A stretch of 64,000 nt of DNA. Origin: Pontederia crassipes (Eukaryota > Streptophyta > Magnoliopsida > Commelinales > Pontederiaceae). The notes below the pieces were generated by a model. That model did not search any database. It had not been told where the DNA came from and was given only the letters and a program-made list of their open reading frames with translations. Positions 33,718 to 45,037 of this stretch are shown here, piece after piece (position 1 is the first letter of the stretch; each line of letters begins with the position of its first letter). The DNA lies in assembly GCA_030549335.1 (NCBI GenBank), contig CM060198.1:49007353-49071352 (forward strand). Reading direction: 5' to 3'. The position numbers and the translations under genes were made by a program.

Positions 33718-34964
33718 TGTAGGATCTCAAAGGGCACCAAGAGGTGGGGGGATGAATTGGTGTTCAACCGAAAATATCGATTTCACGAAATTTGTCGTGT
33801 AAGCATAAAACTAAATCTTAAAACCTTTGCAATTCAGATTATAAACACAATATTAGAGGAAGTGATAGTGAGATAAATCAAACACAAATAGACGCGGTGA
33901 TTGTTGACGAGGTTCGGTCACACTTTTGCCACGTTCCCGCTCCGACTTCTCGACCTCGAGACCGCCGGAGATTTCACTAATCCCTTCCTTTGTTCCAAAT
34001 GGGGCAAAAAAAAGCCCTTTACACCAATCACCTTTTCTCCGCTTCGAGTGGCAAGGCAAACTCTCCTCCGAGGAAGCTAATCTTTTCTCTCGCTCAAGAG
34101 GTAAGATTTGAACATCTTTTACACATGAGCTCTCTCTATTTTTCTGAACAAAATATTTCTCTCTTTTTACAATGCTAGGCTCACAAGAGTGGAAGAGAGA
34201 AAGAAGAGCGCAACTAAAAAGATAACTTCAAAGAAAAAGATCTTCTTTTGATTTCTTGAAGTATTGCTTCAATGCTTGGATGGGGTGCCTTTGCTTCTGG
34301 CTTTGTCACTTCTTTTATAGGCTCTAGTATGTGAAAAATTCATCCAGAATTTATTTCACATTTTCTCCTTCAAATATAGCAGTTACTGTTCATTTCAGCA
34401 ATGGATCGATCGATCGCATTTATGGGCCGATCGACCGGTCTATATGACCGTTGGCTCATTTGTTCATTTGCCGCAGCTGATCGATCGACCATATTAATGG
34501 ATCGGTCGACCGGTCTATATGGCCGTTGCGCTCATTTCTACAACTTCAGCACTTGGTCGATTGACCGGACTGTCGACTGATGTCTCGACCGGTACAGTCT
34601 CACAGTTTTGATTTGTGCAATTTATGTATTGATCGGTCGACCGGTATCTCCGATCGGTCGATCGGACTATCTCGACCGACCTTCATAGCTTCGACCGGTA
34701 GGTTGACTAGCCTGCACTATTTTAAGTATAACTTTTTGCACAATTATCCAAATTAGATGATCTTCGAGTTTATGGAAAGCTAACAGAATTCTCTACATCA
34801 ACATTCATCTAAAACTGATGAGATCAGTGCCAATTATTTAATCTAAGTGTAGTGCATAAAGTTATCTCTTTTTCTTTAAACTTTTTTAGCATTTTATCCT
34901 TAATCACTCGAGGTTTGTATCATCAAAATATAATTTGATATGACATTAAAACTTTGAACCAACA
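33718..34964 (-). repeat. 5' LTR of the gag-only copia element
   Basis: 1247 bp, TGTAGG to CCAACA. TATAAAAG is retained on the minus strand at 34312-34319. SalI-type palindrome clusters lie at 34400-34700, including GATCGGTCGACCGGTATC. Confidence 0.93.
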
Positions 34965-35057
34965 TGCCTGAGGTGGTGGCGATTGGTAGGAACAGTGGGG
35001 ATGCACAGGGTACAATGCTCGAAGGCGGCCGGCGATGACTACAAGAATGGTGGGCAC

Positions 35058-35098
<41 letters not shown>

Positions 35099-35453
35099 CA
35101 ATGGGGAGAATTTACACGCAAGAGAGAGAGAAAAAAGAGGAAAGAGAAGAAATGTTCTGGACCCTTGATCTAAATCGGACAGCTCGGATTAGAGCGCTAC
35201 ACTAGGTTTCACCCAAGGGGTTACACTTACATTAATCCCATAAATAAAATATCATAATATATATATATATATATTTATATTGTATGTACAATATATATAT
35301 ATTGACAAGTACGTATATACATGTAGGTATACAAATTAAAATGTACTATGTTATACATAATATTAATAAATGTGTATATAAATTTTAATTACCTAATTAT
35401 ATCAATATATTTATATATATATATATGTCATTTTTATTATTATAGATATATAT

Positions 35454-35656
35454 GGATTAATGTACCTCCAAAGCATCTCCTACTTTGGAGGATACAAAGC
35501 ACATCTCAGCCATTGATCCACTGATCATTGGTTCAGATAAATGATGCACTTAAATGATAAGATTTAATCACTTATGATCAGATCCATTGACCAGTGGATC
35601 AATGATTGAGATATACTCAACATCCCTCGAAGCAAAAAGTGTTATGGAGGTATCCC
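35454..35656. mobile_element. 203-bp foldback MITE
   Basis: Inverted ends: GGATTAATGTACCTCC on the left and GGAGGTATCCC on the right, with inner arms CATTGATCCACTGATCA and the complement TGACCAGTGGATCAATG. It is flanked by ATATATAT on both sides, but these lie in an AT microsatellite so the duplication is weak evidence. Ends resemble the MULE at 29716. Confidence 0.65.
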
Positions 35657-35754
35657 ATATATATATATGCATTTATAACGTATAGTTAAATTAACATTAT
35701 TTCTTTTTATTTGTATACTTCTTTAAATACAATTATAATTAGTATTTTATTAAT

Positions 35755-36209
35755 AAAAGTTTAGCATAAGTAGTACTTTGGAGATAATGATGCCACATTG
35801 GGGGACATTAGCGGTGCAAAGACTTTAGTGCTAGTTTAGCTTCCAATTCGCGTCACCAGATGTTGTGGCGCAGAAGTTTAGCGCTGCATTGGCGATGAAA
35901 ATGGGGTGGCACTAAGCAAGTCAATTCAACTTCGCAGCTTATCGATGCTAACGTAATGTTATTGTTTAGCGCGCATTTTGGTGCTTGCACGTGCACAAAT
36001 AGTATCGCGGTAGCGTCCACATGGCGCCGAGTTGGTGTCAATTTATTGTAATACAAAAGCGATGATAATGCGAGGAAATTGAGAGGCAATTAGTCTCTCT
36101 TATGTGTCGATGCTACGGTGTCATTGTTTCGTCACTATTAGCGTCTAGTTAGCACCGCCTATTTTGAGATGCTAAATTGCATTGCTAATGAACAAAGTTT
36201 TTTGTAGTG
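35755..36209. repeat. Right subterminal repeats and terminus of CACTA-2
   Basis: Variants of TTAGCG, GCGATGATAATGCG, GATGCTAACG and TAGCGTCTAGTTAGC accumulate towards TTTTTTGTAGTG at 36209. The array resembles that at 5857-6420, supporting one element with these two ends. Confidence 0.75.
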
Positions 36210-36212
36210 TTT

Positions 36213-37170
36213 GTCTAAGAAGGGAAGCGTGTTTATGGTGACCTGTTCTAGGTTTCTCTCTCTCATTTTGAGTGATCCCCAAAGACTCGTCCTTTAACTC
36301 TAGGTTGGCAATTACCTCTGCCACTTCTTGTACCTTGGATTCTAACTTGCCAAGGACCTCCCTATTCCATTTCAATGTATCGACCTTGATGCTTTGCAAA
36401 GCTTGTCTGGCCATGGCAATTGAAAGGACAGTTCCTTTTCATTATCTCCTTAAGTTTAGAATACTGAAGTTAAAAGTGTTTGTATGTAAAGTTCCTAGGC
36501 CTATTTCGTTTGACAATGGTTTGGAAAATTACAGGGTTATGATCTGACACACATTTAGGCAATGTAGTGGTCTCAATGATGGGTACCTGGAGATCCAATG
36601 GTGGGATACCAACTCCTGGTCAAGCTGAGCATGAATTATTGCTCCCTCTTCCCGATTATTTCACCAGGTGAAACAAGATCTGCTTAGAGGGACGTCGACG
36701 AGGCCATGGGTTTCTACTACTACATGCAATGCCTAATAGATTTGCAAGCCTAAATGACTTACCCCTTTTCTTATCACTAGGATAAATGGAATGGTTAAAA
36801 TCAACCAATGGCCATGGAATATTATGAGAGTTAAAATTACATAAAACATTCCATAACTCATTGTAAACATAGGAAAACATAAAGGTAAAGCCAACACATG
36901 AGATCATATAATGTATCACCAGGGGAGATTTAAGTATAGGAGTAACCTTTGTATCCTAGCCCCTCCAAGCCAGGATAATACCAGCCAATGAACCTATGCC
37001 CTCCTGGAAGCTTCCTTGCCACTGATTTTTTAGCCCTCTTATGAATTGTGAAGAATGCTCACTACTAATATGTATTTCTACAAGTATTACAATATCAGGG
37101 TTTTGTTGTTTCAGGATGTCGGCGAGACGGTCCTTGAACTTCGCCCAAAAATTCCCCCAGACAGTATCAT
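36213..37170 (-). pseudogene. LINE-2 ORF2: endonuclease and linker
   Basis: The minus strand reads, from right to left, an apurinic-type endonuclease domain: HISSEHSSQFIRGL and IGSLAG near 37100-37000, then VYNELWNVLCNFNSH and DFNHSIYPSDKKRG (the catalytic Asp-Phe-Asn block) at 36840-36750, and AQLDQELVSHHW near 36640. The linker QALQSIKVDTLKWNREVLGK with LGITQNERE follows at 36410-36240. Several stops and frameshifts. The frame is cut at 36213 by CACTA-2 and continues as RT at 5856. Such endonucleases nick target DNA to prime LINE reverse transcription. Confidence 0.85.
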
Positions 37171-38060
37171 GAGATTATCTTCATGTACCAATTGACCCAC
37201 TGAGTTCCATCTAGGCGCTTTCTTGCACAGTAGAGTTCACATATGAGTTAGATAGGCATAATTGATGAGTAGCTAACTTACCTTTCTTTTGGGACTTCCT
37301 CTTGTTGATAACTGGTATCGTGAGGGACAACACTCTTGACTTCTTCTCTCCACGAGTCAAGCAGCAAGTCCAAGTCAAGTGCTTCCTCCGCATCCTCCTC
37401 TTATGTGTCATCCACACCCCCACTTGGCCCACTTGTAGTCAGCCATTAAAGGATGAGCGTCGCAAGATCATCGTGAGTTTCCACCTAGTGTAATGGGAGG
37501 GGGGGATGAGCTGTCATCGTCATGGGAGATCTGAGATTGTAGGCAGAGTAGTTAGAGAGCTTCACCTATTGTATGGAGGGGGTAAGGAAGAAGATAAGGG
37601 AGGCAAGATCAGGGCCATGAGGGTGTTGCCAGCAGAGTTGAGGCTCAAGGATTAGGGCACTTTTGGACAGGTATAAGGCTGATCTGTGTCGAATTAGAAG
37701 TGGGTTTACGTGAAGCGGTAAATTGGAAGTTGAACAAAGTAGGTAACTGGATCCACATATTGACTGATCCGTATGAACATCCTTGGTTGAGTGATCATGA
37801 CCATTCATGTGAGCTGAAGAATGTGGGTTGTGTGATCCATGAGTCTGCTGATCCACATGAGCCTCTTAGACCATTTGATCTCGAATAGTTGAATGACCTC
37901 TCACTTCTCCAATAGGTAGAAAACCCCATTGTTTGGATTGCAGAAATGTCTGATCCCGATCCCTCATGAGACTACCAAAAATTGAGAAAGAAACACGGTC
38001 ACCTGTCGCTCCAACTGGACCGTCTGGATAGATTGGACGATTGAGATTTAGTCCTTCGAT
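37171..38060 (-). other. LINE-2 region between ORF1 core and endonuclease
   Basis: Minus-strand decayed coding sequence without a long frame. A basic, Lys-rich stretch (NKRKSQKKGK) near 37290 would fit an ORF1 tail or spacer. No zinc knuckle is readable. Confidence 0.45.
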
Positions 38061-38990
38061 CATCTTCAGCGCATGTCAGCTAGCAGCTCTGCCAACCCAA
38101 ACAACACCCCACTGTAGGTCGAGGTCATGAGATCCCTATCTTGGGGTCGAGCCTGAGTGCTAGAGTGAAAACAAAAATGTGGTAGATTTTCATACATTAT
38201 TTTCTGGAGTTCTCGCCGTTGGGAAGGTTGATCCAAATGGCTTGTTTGGTCGGAATGGCGAGGTCCATTTCGATGCAAGTGTGAGCACACAAACCACCCA
38301 GGTTGGAGACAAAGGCTTGTCGATTTTCAGAGGTGTGCCGAAAGTTGTAGCGACCCTCCAAATGGAAGCCACACTTCACAGCTCGTAGGTGAAATCCCTG
38401 AACTGGACTCATATCGAGGCCACTCTTCAGAGATCTTCTGCAGGCGGAAGAAAGATCTTGCCTAATAGATGTTTAGCAAGTGTCTGTTCACCTCCCAAGG
38501 GCGCCCGTGAGGACTTGTAGTTGATCGTCAGTATTTGCAAACTTGAACAAGACAAAGAAATTACTTAGCTCTATAATGTTGTAGGGATGTGAGAGCCTCG
38601 AGATCGAGTTGATGTCCTGCCAAAGTCCCTTAAGACATATCTTGACTAAAGTCTTTGATCCTCATCCTCATCCTTCGAAATGGCTCCCCCTGTCATGATA
38701 GTTGCCTACAGATTCTAGAGATGACATGGGCAGTATGACTGGGTCCAGGACATCGCTAGGCACCATCCAACGACCTCAAGCCAACTTCTTGACCGAGAGG
38801 GCAGTGAGGAGGAGGACGTGCAGGGTGGAAGATATGTGAGTAGAGAGGAGGATGTTTTGGTGGGGGTGGGGCAAGAAGGTTCCAATGTTCCCCATTGTCG
38901 GATATGAGAACATGGTTGATTGAGGTGGTGAGGGACTCGATGGCTGATGATAACATATGGTCGTAAGGGCGGGAAGACTCTCAACATGGC
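38060..38990 (-). pseudogene. LINE-2 ORF1 (DUF4283-type RNA-binding protein)
   Basis: The minus strand shows FFVLFKFANTDDQLQVLTGA near 38560-38500, matching the beta-strand that opens DUF4283 domains. Then TFGTPLKIDKPLS in one frame and CIEMDLAIPTKQAIWINLP in a neighbouring one near 38300-38210, the standard C-terminal block of this domain. The upstream part to about 38990 is Ser/Pro-rich (HQPSSPSPPQS). Frameshifts and stops throughout. ORF1 proteins bind LINE RNA. The 5' limit coincides with the start of the next repeat at about 39007. Confidence 0.7.
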
Positions 38991-39006
38991 TCCCCATTAT
39001 CATTAT

Positions 39007-41577
39007 TGTTTCACAAACCATCTCACATATAACACTCCACAAGATCAAGTTTTATACAACCTTACAAAAAGTTTATCACAACCTTAACTACAACATCTAG
39101 GATTATCTATTACATGCATGCTTCCAAAAACAAAGGAGAAGGGAAAATAAAAGTGCTCTAGCAGCTCGATCTCATCTATATGCAGCAAAGAAGCTTTGAG
39201 TTTACTCAACTCGAGAACTTATGGGTATCTAAAAAATTTAAGGGTACTGTGAGCAACAATTATTTGCTCAGTGAGTGGAATAAAAGTACACCATATGGGA
39301 ACAATACGAGTGCATATAACATTTAGATAACCACATTTCTTTCATATAAGAAACATTTAAATCATAACACATTAACATAAATTGTCAAATCATATGAACT
39401 TTCACATAAGTAAAAGTAACTCAAGATATCATCATTTTCATAATTAAACTCCACACCTGTGTCATCTCACATACTCGTAATGGGTCAATATGTATCCCTC
39501 TATGATTGTTAAGTAGAGCTTCACAATCATAGATTTTCATATACGCAGAGCAAATCATGGATCAATACGTATCCCTCCATGACTATATGTCATATAGTTA
39601 AGCAGAGCTTCACAGTCATGAATTCTCAAATACGCAAAGCAAATCACGGGTCAATACGTATCCGAGTGTCACAATTATGACTCTCGGATACGCAAAGCAT
39701 AACATGAATCAACACGTGCACGCAGAGCAACCCCCAAAGGTCAAAGACACCCGATATACGCCCCAAAGGCTTCATGTATATCGAATGCAGTCCCAAAAAT
39801 CTTTTTCATTTAGCATGGTCAATGTACACATGGAGTTTTATAATAGTAAAATAACAAGTCACCATCATATATCAATATCAAGTAAACTTATTTTAAGTTC
39901 ACAAGCATTGTTCTCTGAAAATATTTTGATGTAAGAGGTCACTTCATCTCATATGAAATATTTGAAATATATCATAAATATCTATCACAACTCAAGGTAT
40001 GTTTTAATAACAATACTAATAATAATTTTTGCTTGACATAATATCATAAATAAAGGAAGCAACATATGCCATTTTGCTATGGTGTAAATTTATCCACTCA
40101 CCTTGTAGTTTATCCCTTCAAGGAGGTTTATTAGATTTCCTTTCTTTCACCTGCAACTTGATGTTTTCCTACAAGCAATAATTCCTTTTTACTTCCCAAT
40201 CACTAGTAAGGTAATATACTATGCATGATCATGAAACATGAATGCTTATGCACCCTAAAATGCATATAATCTCCTCTAATACTAATTTCTATTTTCAGGT
40301 ATTTGTATTCATAAGCTATTTCACAATTGGAACTTCTCAATCCTCTAATGTTTATCTAAGTGCTATTTCAGGATTTCAGACTGAGTGTCTGTCAATTAAT
40401 AATTCATAACTTCTTAACCGCATGGACAAATCTTATGATTATAGATTAACTAGAAACTAGACATATTAAGGTTTCCAACCCCCAAATACCATTATCAAAT
40501 TCCAAGTAAGTCATAATATCTCAGGCAATCTGACATAGAATTTGTGTCATAGCAAATTGTGTATCACTGAAATATTAATTTTTATATTTCTTCATACTTG
40601 TCTATTTAATTAGGTCATAATTTTTCTTGAATCTAGACTTCCTTATTATTGTGTCATAAAAATTATAGAATTGAACTCCCTTTATAACCTTATAACAAAA
40701 ATAGTCAATTCAAGTCGTGATCTATCCATGTACTCGAATCTGACAGAAGAATTACTATGAAATGAAAAATTCATTTCTCCTAAGATACAAGTCCAAATAT
40801 GATGATTCCACCTCCCACCGAATCCTTTTATGTCTAGTTAATCATATCCAAATTGCAAAACCTAATTCACTCTATTTTAACTGTGTCTGAACCTATATCA
40901 GACTCCAAACAGGATGAGTGACCAGCGAAGCTAAGTTCATAACTTCCTCTATAAAACTCCTTTCAGATGATTCAAGGAGCCATGGAAAGCTAACTTCGAA
41001 TTGATTAACCATACAAAATTTCATAATTTATGGTTTGGTAATCACAAAGGAATGATCCTCTCAACCAGAAGAACAATTTTCGTATGAAAACTCACCTTGA
41101 ACAGCCTATGTTCCCGATTTTTCCCAATCGGTTTCACTCGAGTTATTCTCTAGAAAGTCCGTCAAAGGATAATGTTATGTTGCTTATATAGTTTCTTTTC
41201 AGAATTTTCTGACGTCATATGATGGTTTGAAAAAATATTCCTTTAAGCAGTTGTTCACTTGTCTGCTTCAACTGCTTGGAACTTAAGTAATGGTCAATCA
41301 CATTATTTTTGTCATAATTAAGTGTTTTAACCATAATTAAGCTTTATTAATCCTATTTAAACATATATATTATAATATTTATAAAATTTATAATTTATCC
41401 CTAATAACCTTCTATAATCTCTTTGTAAAGTTTATCGTAATTATGTAATCATTATGCTCTAATTGAAATATTAATTACTCTATACAAATATCACTAAATG
41501 GACATCCAAACTAACCTGGTATGTTAATTAAATGCATGATTATGAACAAATGAAGTTTGTAGAGCACGTCCGTGACA
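39007..41577 (-). repeat. Probable gypsy LTR (solo or recombined)
   Basis: On the minus strand it begins TGTCACGGACGTGCTC at 41577 and may end GTGAAACA at 39007. It contains GGGATACG/TACGTATCC modules (39480-39690) laid out like the GGAGCCACCTC modules in the gypsy-1 LTRs, and a CACTGAGCAAAT near 39260 matching ACTGAGCTATTTTTGCTC there. No PBS or PPT is adjacent and the 5-bp flanks (ATTAT and GACAA) disagree, so it may be a product of unequal recombination. No coding sequence. Confidence 0.55.
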
Positions 41578-41639
41578 GACAAAGTAGTTAGACATGATGA
41601 TGACTCATAAACAATGATACAAAGGAGGACATCATAACC

Positions 41640-42480
41640 ACGAATACCAAGTAGGTATGAATTAAACAAAATTTTGAAGATTCTAGTTATGTTGCTAATA
41701 ATTTTTTTAGGAACAATGATATGGAGAATTCATACAACTTTGGATTGAGAAATCCTCCTAACTATTATTGGGTGAATGATAGGTGTCCAACACTACCTCT
41801 TGCATTTCAAAATCTCAATGTACCTAAGAGTAATTTAGAGGATATCTTATAAAAATTTATCATGAGTGTGGAGACCAAGTTCACCAATCAAGATGCATAA
41901 AAAAAAATCTTGGAAATTTAGATTGCATCAATCTCAGAAAGACAACCAGGAGCAAGGAAATAGTTCCCTGGAGTCAATATAAAAAGGAAAAAGCTCTAAA
42001 ACTCTCTTAAAAGATATCAAAGGAAGGAATTAGATAAACAACTTTCTAGATTCTTGAAAATTTTTAAGCAACTGCATATTAATATCCCAATTTCTAAAGC
42101 AATTTTGCAGATGCCAACTTACGCCAAGTTTCTAAAAGACATCTTGACAAAAGAGGAAGATGGAAGAATTAGATAACCAAGTTTCAGATTTTGTTGTCCT
42201 TGATATACAAGTTTAGAAGGAGCCTCCATTGATTTTGGACAGACCTTTCTTTGCCACATGCAGAACTTTGATTGATGTCCAGCAAGGAAATTTGACATCG
42301 AAAGTAGATGAAGATTTGTCTTTTGGAAAATCTTTGTAGTATCCTGTGGATAATTCTTTGTATTTTGCTATTGATATTTTTTATGGACATTCTAAAGATA
42401 ATATTGATGAGATTGCAGATGAACACCTAAAGAATGTTCACAAATGAAGAGTTGGACGAGGACATGGCAGAAGATGACTT
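41640..42480 (+). pseudogene. Athila-like gag C-terminus and protease
   Basis: Pieces in order: NPPNYYWVNDRCPTLP, SNLEDIL, ISERQPGA, then FLKIFKQLHINIPISKAI and MPTYAKFLKDILTKEED (the conserved Athila gag/protease junction) at about 42045-42165. Then QVSDFVVLDIQV, PPLILDRPFFATCRTLIDV and a short tail to about 42480, corresponding to the retropepsin C-terminal part. The catalytic DSG/DTG block is lost. Stops at several places. Confidence 0.75.
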
Positions 42481-42489
42481 TAGCATGGA

Positions 42490-42900
42490 GGAATACATAA
42501 ATATCATTTAACTTCATCTTTTTTATTATTTGAAATATTTTACAAATAACTCTTAATTTTGTCTCATCTTTTTTATATAATAATATGCTATTAAAATCTA
42601 AAGTAATTTGTAAGGGTATTTTGGTAATTTTGACACTATTCATTTTGACTATTTTTTATGAAACCAGTACTTACCAAACACTGTAATGTAATATTACGGT
42701 AATTTAAATAGTGATAATCTACTTAAGTGGTGATTTAAATTATCGGTTACTTAAATTGGTAATGCGCCAAATGGTCCCTAATGGAATATCTTCTTCCATC
42801 TACATGTGCACAATTTTGATGGAAGAAAACAACAATCTGATCACTCGATGCAAGTTAATTTGTCTCATTTTTTTATAGTAGTTGGACTAATCTTGTATAA
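42490..42900. other. Unassigned insert between protease and RT
   Basis: Non-coding, AT-rich. GGTAATATTACGG.. to GCGCCAAATGGTCCCTA at about 42690-42780 looks like a hAT MITE end, but I could not find a matching opposite end or an 8-bp duplication. Confidence 0.35.
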
Positions 42901-42985
42901 GTGGTCCCTAAGCAAGATGAGATGATAGTGATTAAAAATGCTAATATTGAAATCATCTCCACTGAACTTTTACTAGGTGGCGAGT

Positions 42986-45037
42986 TGATGCATGCAAATC
43001 CAACATATATTTAGTATTACATTTAATCTTATTTCGAATAATTTTCTAATAACATGCATCATTTTATGGATTTATATACTTTAATTTTATAAAAATGAAA
43101 ATCAAAGTTAAATAGAGCCAAAAAGTGGAAAATAGTGAAGTTGTCGATTCCTCTATCATGGGTGTTGTAATGGGCCGTTAAAATGAATTTTTCCATCACA
43201 GAAAGTTGCCCAAAGCACGACTATGACCAGCGTTTCACAGGCCGTGAAACTTATAGTTTTTATGCGAAGTGCCGTGAAATCACCACCATGGGTTGTGAAA
43301 ATTCATTTGTAACTCGATTCGAACACTATTTAAGCTGTGAAAACCATATTACAGGCCGTGATGGACTCTGGATTCAACTTTTGGATGAATTTTTGGAACA
43401 ATTTCATGTACACAAGGATTCTTACTCATACTATATGATGCAAAATGATTTGAAAACATATTATAGATCAAAATTCGGAGTTGATAAGGCCAATATCTCA
43501 ACTCTGAATTTCCCTTGTTTTGCATAAAAAAGTTTTCATGTTTCTCCTATCACATAGAAACTCACACCCTTATAAATGAGGCCTTTTACAGCTAGAAGAG
43601 GAGGTGCTAGGGCAGCAACCTATGCTTGAAGAACAATCGAGAAAATTTATGAACAATGATCTCGGGCGAGGATCGTGTAGCAATTGATCATTTATTTTAG
43701 TGGTACTTCTAGTTTTATTTTATGTTGGAATGTATCAGTTCATACTTTAAAGTTCTATCTTTTTAATCTTTGTAATCTAGATAATTTAATTTAGTTTTAA
43801 GTTTTAGTTATATTTCTACAAAAGTTTTACTGTTAAGACAACTTATGAACATTTCTTTAGTATTGATTATAATTTGTTTAACTTTTAAGAACATGATTGT
43901 TATGTTTAAGACTTTCCATTAGTTTTATTTGAATTATTAATTGGTTATTAATTGGGTAGTGTGATTAATCTATTAATTCATGATTTTTTTAAACAATTCA
44001 TGTCATAATCTAATAGAGCCGGATGGAGTATTAGATTGTGTGGTCTACCAAGTTGACTCGGGTGACCAGTTTGGTAGCATATAAATTACAAGTCATAGCA
44101 TTCTAATCTAGAGGTGTTCAGCGGGTCGGGTCGACCCGCGAACCCGATGACCCGACCCGACCAGAACTCGACCCGACCTTGGGTCGAGTCGGGTACGGGT
44201 TGGATTTTTCCAACCCGAGTTGACCCAACCTGACCCGATGACCCGATCATTTTAATTTATTTATTTTTTTATTTAAATTTAAGCCATACTTACTTTAAAA
44301 AAACTTTAAAAATTGAAATAAAATATTTTAAATGCAGAAATAATATTTAAATAGTTAAAAAACTTATTTTATGTCTTAAAATAAATATTAAATAAATATT
44401 TTGTATATTAAATAAATATAAATAGTAAAGAAAAAATTAAAAAAAAGAAAATTGGGTGGTCGGGTAACCCGACCACCCGACCCGAACTGGGTCGGGTTGG
44501 GTCGGATTTCACCCTCAAAAATGCCATGACCCGACCCGACCCGACCAGATTTGGTCGGGTCGGGTCGGGTTTGTTCACGGGTCGGGTCCAACCCGACCCA
44601 TGAACACCCCTATTCTAATCTGACTAGGATTGAGAGTAGAGCCGGTTGAAGTATTCTCATCTTATTAGGATTAAGAATATTTAGTTTATTCGGTTAGAGA
44701 GGTTATACTTTAAGTGTTCCTAATTCATCTAAAAGTTGAACTTGATTATTTTTCGATTAAATCAATTACATCATAAGTTAAACATTTTTATACTTAGTCA
44801 TTTTAATCCATCCTAAGACCCTAGATATCAGTAATTTAATTTAATTTTAGTCTTTATTTTTCTATATTTTTATTTTCTAAAATTTTTTTACTTGCAACTT
44901 TATTGTCTCTTATTAGCCTATGAAATTAGTTTAATTAAGTAAATTAATTCCTCATGGATTTGACACTTTACTCATTACTTTATTACTCGAGTGACTAGTA
45001 CACTTACTAGCATATATTGTTATCAATGCTCACATCA
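42986..45037 (+). repeat. Solo LTR A (contains a hAT MITE)
   Basis: 2052 bp, TGATGCATGC to CACATCA, flanked by a perfect CGAGT duplication (42981-42985, 45038-45042). Removing it rejoins the RT frame of the host element. Its right end, read in reverse, matches the left ends of solo LTRs B and C (GCTAGTAAGTGTACTAGTC versus GCTAGCAAG(G/T)GCACTAGTC), so it is the same family in the opposite orientation. About 1540 bp without the MITE. Carries GGCCGTGAAA-type motifs at 43150-43370. Confidence 0.9.
44109..44612. mobile_element. hAT-type MITE with (GGGTCGGGT) arms
   Basis: 504 bp. Ends TAGAGGTGTTCA and TGAACACCCCTA are inverted. A perfect 8-bp duplication TTCTAATC flanks it (44101-44108, 44613-44620), the size expected for hAT elements. 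Each arm is built of GGGTCGGGT/ACCCGACCC repeats that can fold on each other. The centre is AT-rich and non-coding. Confidence 0.9.

Larger units (their letters stand above)
30034..34964 (-). mobile_element. Gag-only copia (Sirevirus-like, TR-GAG) retrotransposon
   Basis: Minus-strand element with paired LTRs (30034-31271 and 33718-34964), PBS at 33704-33715 and PPT at 31272-31286. It has gag but no protease, integrase, RT or RNase H, so it is a non-autonomous gag-only (TR-GAG) form. Flanks are TGCTT (30029-30033) and TGCCT (34965-34969), a 5-bp duplication with one change. Multiple PPT-like tracts and palindrome clusters in the LTR are reported hallmarks of plant Sireviruses. It inserted into the MULE. 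Confidence 0.93.
29716..35239. mobile_element. Small MULE-type element split by a copia element
   Basis: Terminal inverted repeats begin GGGATTAATGGAGATGTAACC on the left and end GGTTACACTTACATTAATCCC on the right, and the similarity continues inward over about 100 bases (GATTTAGATCAAGGGTCC and its complement). A perfect 9-bp duplication ATAAATAAA flanks it (29707-29715 and 35240-35248), the size expected of Mutator-like elements. Removing the copia insertion leaves about 590 bases with no coding capacity. CT/GA microsatellites occur in each arm (29835-29860, 35060-35092). Confidence 0.85.
5857..36209 (-). mobile_element. CACTA-2: En/Spm-type transposon interrupted by CACTA-1, a MULE and a copia element
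   Basis: The left terminus is CACTATAAGAAAATTTTTG at 5857. The right terminus is the complement of CACTACAAAAAACTTTG, ending at 36209. Both are flanked by TTT (5854-5856 and 36210-36212), the 3-bp duplication expected for CACTA elements. Independent proof of the boundaries is that the minus-strand LINE sequence stops at 36213 and resumes at 5856 in frame-consistent order. Its tnpA-like exons run on the minus strand on both sides of the CACTA-1 insertion, so the element is drawn as minus. After subtracting the nested CACTA-1 and copia it is only about 5.9 kb with no tnpD gene, so it is non-autonomous. It carries a PPR-gene fragment and a small MULE. Confidence 0.85.

Noticed and set aside
43183-43527. 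114-codon frame
   Set aside because: Lies entirely in solo LTR A, with no domain and no counterpart in LTRs B and C.
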